This document shows positions 8,405-15,622 of a stretch of 30,130 nt of DNA, piece by piece. The stretch spans positions 1 to 30,130 of the forward strand of contig DAIQRD010000016.1 of the NCBI GenBank assembly GCA_036786445.1. Direction: 5' to 3'. This DNA is from JAAZMF01 sp036786445 (GTDB taxonomy: Bacteria > Bacillota > Limnochordia > DTU087). Position numbers and translations under genes: made by a program. How positions within the stretch are numbered: the stretch's first letter is position 1; every line of letters begins with the position of its first letter. The notes under the pieces are model-generated. The model was given only the letters and a program-made list of their open reading frames with translations, did no database searches and had not been told where the DNA came from.

Positions 8405-9955
8405 CTACTTCGTGATCAGTGATTGACCAGTCATCTCCGATGGCTGCTCTAGCCCCAAGAGCTCCAACACTGTGGGGGCCAAGTCAGCTAGGATTCCATC
8501 TTTCAGACCTAGATCCTGCCGATCAGTGATCAAGATAACCGGGACTGGATTCAGTGTATGAGCTGTATGGGGCTCGCCGGTTGCATAGTCGATCATCTGT
8601 TCAGCATTACCATGATCAGCTGTCAAAACAACATATCCATTTTGGGCCAGCATAGCGGAGACCACTTGCTTGACAGCGTAATCAACAGTTTCTACCGCTT
8701 GAATGGCCGCTGGCAGAATGCCAGTATGTCCCACCATATCACAGTTGGCGAAATTCAGCACCATCAAGTCATATTCCCCGCTGTTGATGGCCTGCACTGC
8801 CTCAGCTGCCACCTCGAGAGCACTCATCTCCGGTTTTAGATCATAGGTTGCCACTTTAGGTGACGGGATGAGTCTGCGGTCCTCGCCGGGGAAATTGTGC
8901 TCATCACCACCATTGAAAAAGAAAGTAACATGGGCGTATTTCTCAGTCTCAGCTATCCGCAATTGCCGCCAGCCAGCATTTCCCACAACGGCACCCAAGG
9001 TGTTTTTTAAGTCTTGAGGTGGAAAAGCATAGGGGGCAACAATAGTCTCATCATATCGGGTCATGCCTACGAAGGTAATCTTGGGACGCCTAGATCTAGC
9101 AAATCCTGTGAAATGCCTATCTGTCAAAGCTCGGGTAATCTGGCGAGCTCGATCGGCGCGGAAGTTGACAAAAATCACTGAATCATTATCTTCAATCACA
9201 GCTATGGGCCTGCCATGGTCATCTTCAACCACTGTGGGAATAACAAACTCATCTGTTTCCCCTCTATCATAGGCCACTTGCACCGCCTCTATGCTGCTAG
9301 CTGCCCGGCGACCCTCTCCCATGACTAAGGCGTCATATGCCTTTTCTGTACGATCCCACCGCTGGTCTCTATCCATGGCATAGTAACGTCCGGAAACCGT
9401 AGCTACTTGGCCTACCCCGATGTGCTCAATCTCATGCTCCAAGTCTTCCATATATTCTCTGGCACTAGAGGGAGGCACATCTCTGCCATCTAGGAAAGCA
9501 TGTATATATACCTGCTCTAACCCCATAGCAGCAGTCATTTCCAGAAGAGCATATAAATGGGAGCTATGACTGTGCACTCCTCCAGGCGAGAGTAAGCCCA
9601 TCAAATGCAAAGCAGTCCCTTTNNNNNNNNNNNNNNNNNNGGTGGTCATCGCCTTGACTAGCCACTCATTGGTGTGGAAACTGCCGTCCCGTACCGACTT
9701 GCTGATGCGGGCAACATCCTGGTAGACAACGCGGCCGGCGCCGATGTTCAGATGCCCCACGTTAGAGTCACCCATCTGGCCTTCCATCAGCCCCACCGCT
9801 TCACCGGAAGCCGCTAGGCACGCCTCGGGATAGTTAGCCCTCAGTTCATCAAGGAAGGGGGTTTTAGCCAAAGAAATGGCGTTGCCTTCCCGGTTTTCAT
9901 TGACACCAAATCCATCTAGGATCAAAAGACAAACAGGGTGTTTTGCCCTTGCCAC
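8405..9955 (-). CDS. gpmI: 2,3-bisphosphoglycerate-independent phosphoglycerate mutase (contains sequencing gap)
   Basis: The cofactor-independent, manganese-dependent phosphoglycerate mutase interconverts 3- and 2-phosphoglycerate. Alkaline-phosphatase-fold motifs are present: LLILDGFG (metal aspartate), the phosphoserine motif MGDSNVGHLNIGAGR, HLMGLLSPGGVHSH, FLDGRDVPP, NFRADRARQ, NFANCDMVGHTG and LTADHGNAEQM, and the C-terminus is complete. GTG 9955 is the start, with AGGAGG 7 nt upstream. An 18-base N run (9623-9640) removes an apparent six residues just before KGTALHLMGLL; the frame is kept. By comparison with my memory of the B. subtilis protein, only about three residues would be expected there, so the gap size may be approximate. 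Fourth enzyme of the glycolytic operon. Confidence 0.96.
   Translation of the reverse strand: MARAKHPVCLLILDGFGVNENREGNAISLAKTPFLDELRANYPEACLAASGEAVGLMEGQMGDSNVGHLNIGAGRVVYQDVARISKSVRDGSFHTNEWLVKAMTTXXXXXXKGTALHLMGLLSPGGVHSHSSHLYALLEMTAAMGLEQVYIHAFLDGRDVPPSSAREYMEDLEHEIEHIGVGQVATVSGRYYAMDRDQRWDRTEKAYDALVMGEGRRAASSIEAVQVAYDRGETDEFVIPTVVEDDHGRPIAVIEDNDSVIFVNFRADRARQITRALTDRHFTGFARSRRPKITFVGMTRYDETIVAPYAFPPQDLKNTLGAVVGNAGWRQLRIAETEKYAHVTFFFNGGDEHNFPGEDRRLIPSPKVATYDLKPEMSALEVAAEAVQAINSGEYDLMVLNFANCDMVGHTGILPAAIQAVETVDYAVKQVVSAMLAQNGYVVLTADHGNAEQMIDYATGEPHTAHTLNPVPVILITDRQDLGLKDGILADLAPTVLELLGLEQPSEMTGQSLITK
9623..9640. other. Assembly gap (18 N) within gpmI
   Basis: Eighteen unknown bases interrupt gpmI between codons for AMTT and KGTALH. 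The size is a multiple of three, so the frame reads through, but the number of missing bases may be an estimate. Confidence 0.99.
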
Positions 9956-9988
9956 GCAACATCCTCCTTTGCACCGGATTTCTCAATT

Positions 9989-10744
9989 TCAATCATTGTA
10001 TCTCACAATCCGGGCAAATGACTCTGCATCAAGGCTAGCCCCTCCGACTAGAGCTCCATCGATCTCCGGCTGCTGCATCAATTCTGCCATATTGCCTGGT
10101 TTGACACTGCCGCCATACTGGATACGGATAGATCCAGCAGTGGCCCCATCATATATACCTACCAGAGTTTCGCGAATTACCCCGATAACTCGGTTGGCTT
10201 CCTCTGAAGTAGCGGTCTTGCCGGTGCCAATGGCCCATATGGGTTCATAAGCAACTACCAACTGCCAAGCCTCATCAGGCGAGATCCCACTAAACGCCTG
10301 CTCCACTTGGCCTTTCACCAAAGACTCTGTAATACCCGCTTCTCTCTGCTCCAATGTTTCACCAACACAGACTATGGGTGTAAGAGCGTGCTGGAGGGCG
10401 GCCTTTACCTTCTTATTGACTAGTTCATCAGTTTCACCAAAGTACTGACGTCGCTCCGAATGACCAACAATCACGTATTTCACACCTAATGCCTTGAGCA
10501 TGGGGGGGGCAACCTCACCAGTATACGCCCCACTGGGCTCGTAGAAGACATTCTGAGCGCCTAAAGACACGCTGGTCCCCTTAAGCGCCTCAGCAACGGC
10601 GGCCAATGCTGTAAAAGGAGGGCAGAGCACCACTTCTCGATCATGTAACTCACCGAGGCGAGGAATCAGGGCATGACACAGAGCAACAGCTTCATTGGGC
10701 AATTTGTGCATCTTCCAGTTACCTGCTATGATTGGAACTCTCAA
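9989..10744 (-). CDS. tpiA: Triosephosphate isomerase
   Basis: TpiA interconverts dihydroxyacetone phosphate and glyceraldehyde 3-phosphate. The single TIM-barrel domain shows IIAGNWKMH (catalytic lysine), GAQNVFYEPSGAYTGE, VIVGHSERRQYF (catalytic histidine), VAYEPIWAIGTGKTA (catalytic glutamate) and the phosphate-binding loops IQYGGSV and GALVGGASL. The start is put at TTG 10744: GGAGG sits 8 nt upstream and the product begins MRVPIIAGNWKM, as in relatives. An upstream TTG at 10762 would place the SD inside the gene. The gene follows pgk by 18 bp and precedes gpmI by about 33 bp. Its length of about 251 residues is normal. Confidence 0.97.
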   Translation of the reverse strand: MRVPIIAGNWKMHKLPNEAVALCHALIPRLGELHDREVVLCPPFTALAAVAEALKGTSVSLGAQNVFYEPSGAYTGEVAPPMLKALGVKYVIVGHSERRQYFGETDELVNKKVKAALQHALTPIVCVGETLEQREAGITESLVKGQVEQAFSGISPDEAWQLVVAYEPIWAIGTGKTATSEEANRVIGVIRETLVGIYDGATAGSIRIQYGGSVKPGNMAELMQQPEIDGALVGGASLDAESFARIVRYND

Positions 10745-10762
10745 AACTATCGCCTCCGGCAA

Positions 10763-11947
10763 TTATCTATCATTCAAAGCCTCGACACCCGGCAATGCTT
10801 TGCCTTCGAGAAATTCTAAAGACGCACCTCCGCCTGTGGACACATGAGTCATCTTGTCCGCTAGACCAGCCTGCTCCACGGCGGCCGCCGAGTCGCCACC
10901 ACCGATAATGGTGATAGCTCCACTGTCCGCCATGACCTTAGCGATCTCGTTGGTACCCGCAGCAAAAGCTGGCATTTCGAAAACACCCATGGGGCCGTTC
11001 CACACAACTGTCTTGGCGCCCTTGATCTCGCTACTAAATAGCTCTATAGTGCGGGGACCGATATCCAACCCCATCCATCCCTCCCGCATCCCGGTAGCAT
11101 CTACAGTTTCATGGGCTGCATCTGCTGCAAAGCGGTCGGCAATAACCACATCTACAGGCAAGAGGAATCTTACGCCACGCTGACGGGCATTTTCCATCAA
11201 CTCTAGGGCCAGTTGTAGACTCTCTCCATCGAGGAGCGAATCACCGATCTCGTGGCCTTGAGCCTTTAGGAAAGTGTACGCCATTCCACCCCCAATAATC
11301 AGTGTATCCACCTTCTGCAGTAGATTGCTGATCACACCGATCTTGTCGGCTACTTTGGCGCCACCCAAGATAGCCACAAAGGGACGTTCGGGTTTATTGA
11401 GGGCCTTGCCCATAATCTCAATTTCCTTTTGGAGGAGAAAACCTGCTACCGCCGGCAAATAATCGGCAATACCGGCTGTGGAAGCATGGGCACGGTGGGC
11501 AGCCCCAAAGGCGTCATTGACATAGATATCCGCCAAAGAAGATAGGGCCTTGGCAAAATCCGGATCGTTTGTCTGCTCCCCTGGATAGAAACGAACATTC
11601 TCTAGCAAGAGGATGTCCCCGTCTTCCAGCTCGGAGACAGCTTGCTCCGGTTCAGGACCTATGCAATCATCTACCTTGGTGATCTCTTGGCCAAGGAGTT
11701 CAGCTAGCCTTTGAGCCACCGGATCCATACGGTACTTGTCCTCAGGCTTGCCTTTGGGACGACCCAAATGGGATGCCAAGATTACTCGGGCACCCTGACC
11801 AGTGAGATATTGAATTGTTGGTAGGGCTGCCCGAATACGTTTATCATCGGTGATATTTTGCGCCTCATCCATGGGGACATTAAAATCTACCCGCACAAAT
11901 ACACGCTTGCCCTGGACATCCATATCTTTCACGGTGCGCTTATTCAT
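10763..11947 (-). CDS. pgk: Phosphoglycerate kinase
   Basis: Pgk transfers phosphate from 1,3-bisphosphoglycerate to ADP, the first ATP-yielding step of lower glycolysis. Two Rossmann-like lobes are evident. The N-lobe has RVDFNVPMD, ASHLGRPKGK and LLENVRFYPGE; the C-lobe has AILGGAKVADKIGV, LIIGGGMAYTFL, VWNGPMGVFE and the nucleotide loop IIGGGDSAAAV, ending in STGGGASLEFLEGK. ATG 11947 (product begins MNKRTVKDMDV) is chosen because AGGGGG lies 5 nt upstream; the open frame extends to 12016 without an SD. Its length of about 394 residues is typical. It is separated from gap by a 97-bp spacer containing a hairpin that could reduce read-through. Confidence 0.97.
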   Translation of the reverse strand: MNKRTVKDMDVQGKRVFVRVDFNVPMDEAQNITDDKRIRAALPTIQYLTGQGARVILASHLGRPKGKPEDKYRMDPVAQRLAELLGQEITKVDDCIGPEPEQAVSELEDGDILLLENVRFYPGEQTNDPDFAKALSSLADIYVNDAFGAAHRAHASTAGIADYLPAVAGFLLQKEIEIMGKALNKPERPFVAILGGAKVADKIGVISNLLQKVDTLIIGGGMAYTFLKAQGHEIGDSLLDGESLQLALELMENARQRGVRFLLPVDVVIADRFAADAAHETVDATGMREGWMGLDIGPRTIELFSSEIKGAKTVVWNGPMGVFEMPAFAAGTNEIAKVMADSGAITIIGGGDSAAAVEQAGLADKMTHVSTGGGASLEFLEGKALPGVEALNDR

Positions 11948-11992
11948 GTAAACCCCCTCAATCTGCGGCCTTCGCTCGCTTGGTTGCGTGAG

Positions 11993-12028
11993 GAAAACCT
12001 CCCCAGACTGGCTCAAGGCCAGCCGGGG
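11993..12028 (-). promoter_or_regulatory. Hairpin with short T run between gap and pgk
   Basis: On the - strand GGCTGGC and GCCAGTC form a 7-bp stem with a 5-nt loop, flanked by CCC/GGG pairing and followed by AGGTTTTCC. It could be a weak attenuating terminator or a processing/stability element that sets the gap-to-pgk ratio. Confidence 0.5.
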
Positions 12029-12044
12029 CAGTCTCTATCCCTTG

Positions 12045-13049
12045 CTAAGCACGGGAGGCCATATACTTGACAACATCAATTACCCGCATGGAGTAACCCC
12101 ACTCATTATCATACCAGGCAACAACCTTGGCAAGATTACCATCCATGACGTTGGTCAAAGGACCATCAACGATGGATGAACGGCAATCACCGGTATAATC
12201 AACAGAAACCAGTTCGATTTCGCTAAAGCCCAGAATACCCTTTAACTCACCCTCGGCGGCTGCCTTGAGGGCTGCATTGAGTCCTTCAGTAGTGGTGGAC
12301 TTATCTAGTTCGCACACAAGATCCACGATGCTCACATCCGGTGTCGGCACCCGCAGGGCATAGCCGTCTAGCTTGCCTTTCAGTTGAGGAAGCACTAGAC
12401 CCACTGCCACTGCGGCGCCGGTGGTGGTAGGAATAATGCTCACACCTGCTGCCCGAGCCCTGCGCAGATCACTATGGGCTAGATCAAGAATTCGCTGATC
12501 GTTTGTGTAAGAGTGAATGGTAGTCATGAGGCCACGCTTGATGCCAAACTCATCATCAATGACCTTAGCTACCGGTGCGAGGCAGTTGGTTGTACAAGAA
12601 GCATTGGATACCACGTGATGATTGGCTGGATCATAATCCTTTTGATTGACGCCCATGACTATGGTAATATCTTCCTTCTTGGCAGGGGCGGTAATAACCA
12701 CTTTCTTGGCTCCGGCCTGTATATGGAGCATGGCCTTTTCCTTGGTTCGGAAGATACCGGTAGCCTCAACGACGTACTCCACTCCCAGATCACCCCAAGG
12801 CAACTGGGCTGGATCCCGCTCAGCAAATACCTTGATACGGTTGTTGCCGACAACTAGTTCATCACCGTCAGCCCGCACATCACCAGCATAGGTTCCGTGT
12901 ACCGAATCATACTTAAACAGGTGGGCAAGAGTCTGAGCATCAGTCAGATCATTAATAGCTACGACCTTTACATCAGGATCATTGGCACACCCTCTGAGAA
13001 CAAGACGCCCAATCCGACCGAAACCGTTAATCGCAACTTTAACTGCCAA
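12045..13049 (-). CDS. gap: NAD-dependent glyceraldehyde-3-phosphate dehydrogenase, type I
   Basis: GapA oxidises glyceraldehyde 3-phosphate to 1,3-bisphosphoglycerate. The Rossmann motif INGFGRIGRL is at the N-terminus. NDLTD puts an aspartate after the second beta strand, which indicates NAD preference and a glycolytic (GapA) rather than NADP/gluconeogenic (GapB) enzyme. The catalytic motif SNASCTTNCLAPVAKV, HSYTNDQ, the RRARAA anion site and WYDNEWGYS at the C-terminus follow. AGGAGG directly abuts ATG 13058 and is 3 nt from ATG 13055, both too close; TTG 13049 has a 9-nt spacing and gives the standard N-terminus MAVKVAINGFGRIGR, so it is preferred. First enzyme gene behind cggR, preceded by a stem-loop. 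Confidence 0.97.
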   Translation of the reverse strand: MAVKVAINGFGRIGRLVLRGCANDPDVKVVAINDLTDAQTLAHLFKYDSVHGTYAGDVRADGDELVVGNNRIKVFAERDPAQLPWGDLGVEYVVEATGIFRTKEKAMLHIQAGAKKVVITAPAKKEDITIVMGVNQKDYDPANHHVVSNASCTTNCLAPVAKVIDDEFGIKRGLMTTIHSYTNDQRILDLAHSDLRRARAAGVSIIPTTTGAAVAVGLVLPQLKGKLDGYALRVPTPDVSIVDLVCELDKSTTTEGLNAALKAAAEGELKGILGFSEIELVSVDYTGDCRSSIVDGPLTNVMDGNLAKVVAWYDNEWGYSMRVIDVVKYMASRA

Positions 13050-13105
13050 CTCCATCATCCTCCTCTTAGTTTCTTAGCTCAACTCACCAAATGATCTATC
13101 ATAAT

Positions 13106-13129
13106 GGAGTCCCTGACTAGGGAAACTCC
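13106..13129 (-). promoter_or_regulatory. Stem-loop in the cggR-gap intergenic region
   Basis: GGAGT/ACTCC and CCCT/AGGG form a two-part stem with a 2-nt bulge and a 4-nt loop. No T run follows, so it is not a terminator. In B. subtilis the cggR-gapA transcript is cut near the end of cggR and the gapA message is protected by a 5' stem-loop; the position here fits that arrangement (inference). Confidence 0.55.
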
Positions 13130-13174
13130 TACACCAATGGGACACCAAGTTCAGGATACCCACAAGCGGTCCCC

Positions 13175-14233
13175 TCAAATCTCATCCAATCTGCTGGTAC
13201 CCACATCACTCCCCTCCAAACGGGCGAGCATCAAACGGGCAGCGCCTTCATCGGTGATGCAAACATGCTGGTAGCGGTTGGACATGACAGCTAGAGCTGC
13301 TTCAGCCTTGCTATGCCCGCCACCCACGGCCACTACTTTATCAATCTTGGTCAGATCCTCCATACGTAAACCCACGCTACTGGTGGAGTACACGATGTCG
13401 CCCTTCATATTGAAGTAGTAACCAAAGGCCTCTCCCACAGCTTGTTTTTCCCGCAAGAGCCGCAAATCATCTTCGCTCAGCCCCCTGCGCTTCGCCATTT
13501 CTTCTGCTGAGCCAATTCCATGTAAGACCATATCGGTCTCTTTGATCAGATCTAGCATTTCCTTAATCTTCGGATCGCTACACAGCGAGGCGATTACATC
13601 ATCCCCTACGTCATCGGGCACGTGTAGCAGGCGGTAGACACCTCCAAGTCGTTCGGCAATATTGGCAGCCACAGTATTGGCCTGTTTCTCTACCTCTTCA
13701 CCGAGGCCTCCCCGGGCAGGTACCACCATCACGTCTCGTTTTTCACCGGATGTTGGAAAACTCCTGGCTACTTCCGCGAGAGTTGTGCCCCCCGTCACTG
13801 CCAATACCTCGCCATCTCTAAGTACTGTTTTCAAGTATCGTGCAGTAGCCTTGGCCATCTCTTTCTTGACAGTCTCATCTTCGTCGGAGTCTCCAGGTAC
13901 GATAATCACTTGCTGCAGGCCCAAAAGGCGGGATAGTCGACGCTCGAGATCAGATAAGCCCCTTAGCTCCCTAACATATTCCTTCAATTCTCCGAGAATA
14001 CGCTCACCGGCAGCAGTAACCTCCATGCCGGCAGGATTGGAAACTAGCAGACCCTGCTCCCGCAGAAGCTCGATCTCGTTACGCACCGTACGCTCCGGCA
14101 GTCGCAAACGAGCTGCCAAGGCCCGACGACCTACTGGTTGAACAAAGTAGATATTCCTCAAAATAGTGTAGCGCTTCTCCACGAGTTCGGCAATTTCCGG
14201 AGCTATTTTTCTCAGAACTTCCAGATTGACCAT
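13175..14233 (-). CDS. cggR: Central glycolytic genes regulator CggR (SorC/DeoR family)
   Basis: CggR represses the gap-pgk-tpi-pgm-eno operon; in B. subtilis fructose-1,6-bisphosphate relieves repression. The 352-residue product has an N-terminal winged HTH with QPVGRRALAARLRLPERTVRNEIELLREQGLL (about 33-64), a short linker, and a sugar-phosphate-binding domain with VTGGTTLAEVA, VVPARGGLGEEVEKQANTVAANIAERLGG and VVAVGGGHSKAEA. These match the Bacillus protein's conserved stretches from memory. Position and operator both support it. The start MVNLEVLRKIAPEIAELVEKRY fits the family length, but the SD AGGAGGG (14258-14264) lies 25 nt upstream of the ATG with a hairpin in between (separate entry). 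The gap gene starts 125 bp downstream. Confidence 0.96.
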   Translation of the reverse strand: MVNLEVLRKIAPEIAELVEKRYTILRNIYFVQPVGRRALAARLRLPERTVRNEIELLREQGLLVSNPAGMEVTAAGERILGELKEYVRELRGLSDLERRLSRLLGLQQVIIVPGDSDEDETVKKEMAKATARYLKTVLRDGEVLAVTGGTTLAEVARSFPTSGEKRDVMVVPARGGLGEEVEKQANTVAANIAERLGGVYRLLHVPDDVGDDVIASLCSDPKIKEMLDLIKETDMVLHGIGSAEEMAKRRGLSEDDLRLLREKQAVGEAFGYYFNMKGDIVYSTSSVGLRMEDLTKIDKVVAVGGGHSKAEAALAVMSNRYQHVCITDEGAARLMLARLEGSDVGTSRLDEI

Positions 14234-14240
14234 ATAGAAG

Positions 14241-14264
14241 GCGGGCGAGGCCCGCAGCCCTCCT
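14241..14264 (-). promoter_or_regulatory. SD of cggR separated from its start by a 15-nt hairpin
   Basis: On the - strand AGGAGGG is followed by CT, then GCGGGC-CTC-GCCCGC (14255-14241), then 7 nt to ATG 14233. If the hairpin forms, the effective SD-to-start distance is about 10 nt; unfolded it is 25 nt. No other in-frame start lies closer to the SD. Confidence 0.6.
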
Positions 14265-14349
14265 GTATTCCATATTGATGGCTCACCTGTTCAGTAGTGT
14301 TGCCATTACTGCAGCTTCGTGTACCCTGGGTATCAGTAAACTCTTCGGG

Positions 14350-14385
14350 GTCCATTGTTGTCCCGCCACAACACATTCTGTCCCA
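14350..14385 (-). promoter_or_regulatory. CggR operator (two direct half-sites)
   Basis: On the - strand the order is TGGGAC-N6-TGTT-N4-CGGGAC-N6-GGAC. The known B. subtilis CggR operator is CGGGAC-N6-TGTC-N4-CGGGAC-N6-TGTC. Spacing is identical and the CGGGAC cores match 5/6 and 6/6; the second half-sites match 3/4 and 2/4. It lies about 115 bp upstream of cggR, after the likely -10 box, so binding would block the transcribing polymerase. Confidence 0.88.
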
Positions 14386-14419
14386 CCAACTGCAAAAAAA
14401 GAGATCCTGTATCCATTGC

Positions 14420-14425
14420 ATTATA
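14420..14425 (-). promoter_or_regulatory. Putative -10 box of the cggR-glycolytic operon
   Basis: TATAAT lies 35 bp upstream of the CggR operator on the same strand, in the whiA-cggR gap. No good -35 is found at 16-18 bp (GGAGTT at 17 bp), so the promoter may depend on an activator or lie elsewhere. Confidence 0.4.
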
Positions 14426-14478
14426 TTCGAGACAGCGGACCAAACTCCTCCAGATTCAGGTAGATTTCTCCCGGAAAT

Positions 14479-15393
14479 TTAAGTTTCATCAGTCTCCCGC
14501 AGTTCATCGGCAATATCGTCTAGCTTCCGCAAACGGTGGTTTACACCGGATTTGCTCAATGGCGCGTCCAAGAGCTGACCCAATTCCTTCAAACTTGCGT
14601 AAGGATACTGCAGCCTTAATCGGGAGATCTCCTTCAAATCTCTTGTCAAAGACTCCAGCCCCATCTTTCTCTCAATGAGGCGGATATTCTCCACCTGCCG
14701 CAAAGAGGCTTCCAGAGTCTTATCCAAATTGGCAGTTTCACAGTTGACCAACCGGTTGGCTTGATTGCGCATCTCTTTTACCACCCGCACACTCTCCAAT
14801 CGGAGCACAGCGGTATGGGCGCCCAAGAGACTGAGGAACTGCCCGATCAGGCCAGCGTCCTTGAAATATAGGGTGACACGGTTCTTGCGTCGCACTACAC
14901 CAGGAGATAAACCGAAAGTTTCTGTGCAGCTCTGCACAAGGGCCGCTTGGCGGAAAGTATCAGTGATAATCTCCAGATGGTAGTTCTTGCTGGGATCAGT
15001 GGCGGAACCCCGACCTAGATACACGCCCCTGAGAAAAGCCCGGCGACAGCAGGCTCTACCCCATCGGCCCAAAGAGTAGCGTCTTTGAACACCGGCTAGG
15101 CTCTTGGTAATCCTCTCTAGCCCTGGCTGATGGGGAATTCTCACTATGTATACATGGTGTTTGCTGAACCGAGCTCCATGGCGAACCTTCACTTCCATTT
15201 GCGGCTGGTAGAGTTGTTTAAATAAGCGGTATACTTTTCTGGCCGCGGCGGCTTGGCCAGCCACAACGTCGTAGCCACTGCCAGTCAATGTCCCGTCAAC
15301 ATATGCCAAACCCGCTAGCTCTGCCAGCTGACAGCATCTGCGCTCCGGCATGATCCGAGCCAGTTCATCCCTGGTGGTGCGGGAAAATCCCAT
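14479..15393 (-). CDS. whiA: Sporulation/cell-division regulator WhiA
   Basis: WhiA is a DNA-binding protein built from a degenerate LAGLIDADG homing-endonuclease fold and a C-terminal HTH. It controls sporulation in actinomycetes and affects division and chromosome segregation in Bacillus. Visible parts are LAGLAYVDGTLTGSG (first motif region), the CCRRAFLRGVYLGRGSATDPSKNYHLEI core, CETANLDKTLEASLRQVENI, and the HTH with LQYPYASLKELGQLLDAPLSKSGVNHRLRKL. ATG 15393 gives MGFSRTTRDELARI, the family N-terminus (about 304 residues); ATG 15450 would add 19 residues but has GAGG only 2 nt away. Neither start has an ideal SD. Usually whiA follows rapZ-yvcK; here it is divergent from them, beside cggR. 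Confidence 0.93.
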   Translation of the reverse strand: MGFSRTTRDELARIMPERRCCQLAELAGLAYVDGTLTGSGYDVVAGQAAAARKVYRLFKQLYQPQMEVKVRHGARFSKHHVYIVRIPHQPGLERITKSLAGVQRRYSLGRWGRACCRRAFLRGVYLGRGSATDPSKNYHLEIITDTFRQAALVQSCTETFGLSPGVVRRKNRVTLYFKDAGLIGQFLSLLGAHTAVLRLESVRVVKEMRNQANRLVNCETANLDKTLEASLRQVENIRLIERKMGLESLTRDLKEISRLRLQYPYASLKELGQLLDAPLSKSGVNHRLRKLDDIADELRETDET

Positions 15394-15516
15394 GGTTGCG
15401 TGGGAGCTATCCCCCCACTCCCCCCCTTTCCTAGTCAATGACCCAGGCATAGCCTCGGCTTCAAAGCCGGTTTCGCTACTTGAGAGTTCAAATCCTCTAT
15501 AGTAATCCTATCTGGA

Positions 15517-15536
15517 CCTTCGCCCATGGGTGAAGG
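15517..15536. promoter_or_regulatory. 20-bp dyad between whiA and the PHP gene
   Basis: CCTTCGCCCATGGGTGAAGG is a perfect inverted repeat apart from one G-T position. It lies in the divergent intergenic region between whiA and the PHP-rapZ-yvcK unit. Without a loop or T run it looks like a protein binding site rather than a terminator. The binding protein is unknown. Confidence 0.45.
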
Positions 15537-15622
15537 GTGTATCGCCCAGTCCCTATGGAATCATATTAATGAAGGTGGGGTAGTGCCACTATCTAATAAA
15601 CCCACGAAAAGAGGCAACCAAG

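Noticed and set aside
12513..12857. + strand open frames opposite gap
   Set aside because: They mirror the codon structure of the conserved gap gene and have no SD or family features.
14300..14345. TACCC-GGGTA and CAGTA/TACTG inverted repeats in the cggR leader
   Set aside because: The first has a loop too small to form a hairpin and the second has only 5 bp; no attenuator or riboswitch architecture could be built from them.
14212..14421. Small open frame (69 codons) between whiA and cggR
   Set aside because: It crosses the CggR operator, overlaps the cggR start, has no good SD, and its Cys/Trp-rich composition is not protein-like.
15480..15503. Possible promoter TTGAGA ... TATAGT upstream of the PHP gene
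   Set aside because: The spacer is only 12 bp, too short for a SigA promoter.
15465..15510. tRNA-like stretch with a CTTCAAA anticodon-like loop (as in tRNA-Sec) followed by a TTCAAATC T-loop-like segment
   Set aside because: The stems do not pair at standard lengths (5+7+5), no matching 5' acceptor or D arm exists upstream, and the 5' half would lie in whiA. Treated as coincidence or a decayed remnant at most.
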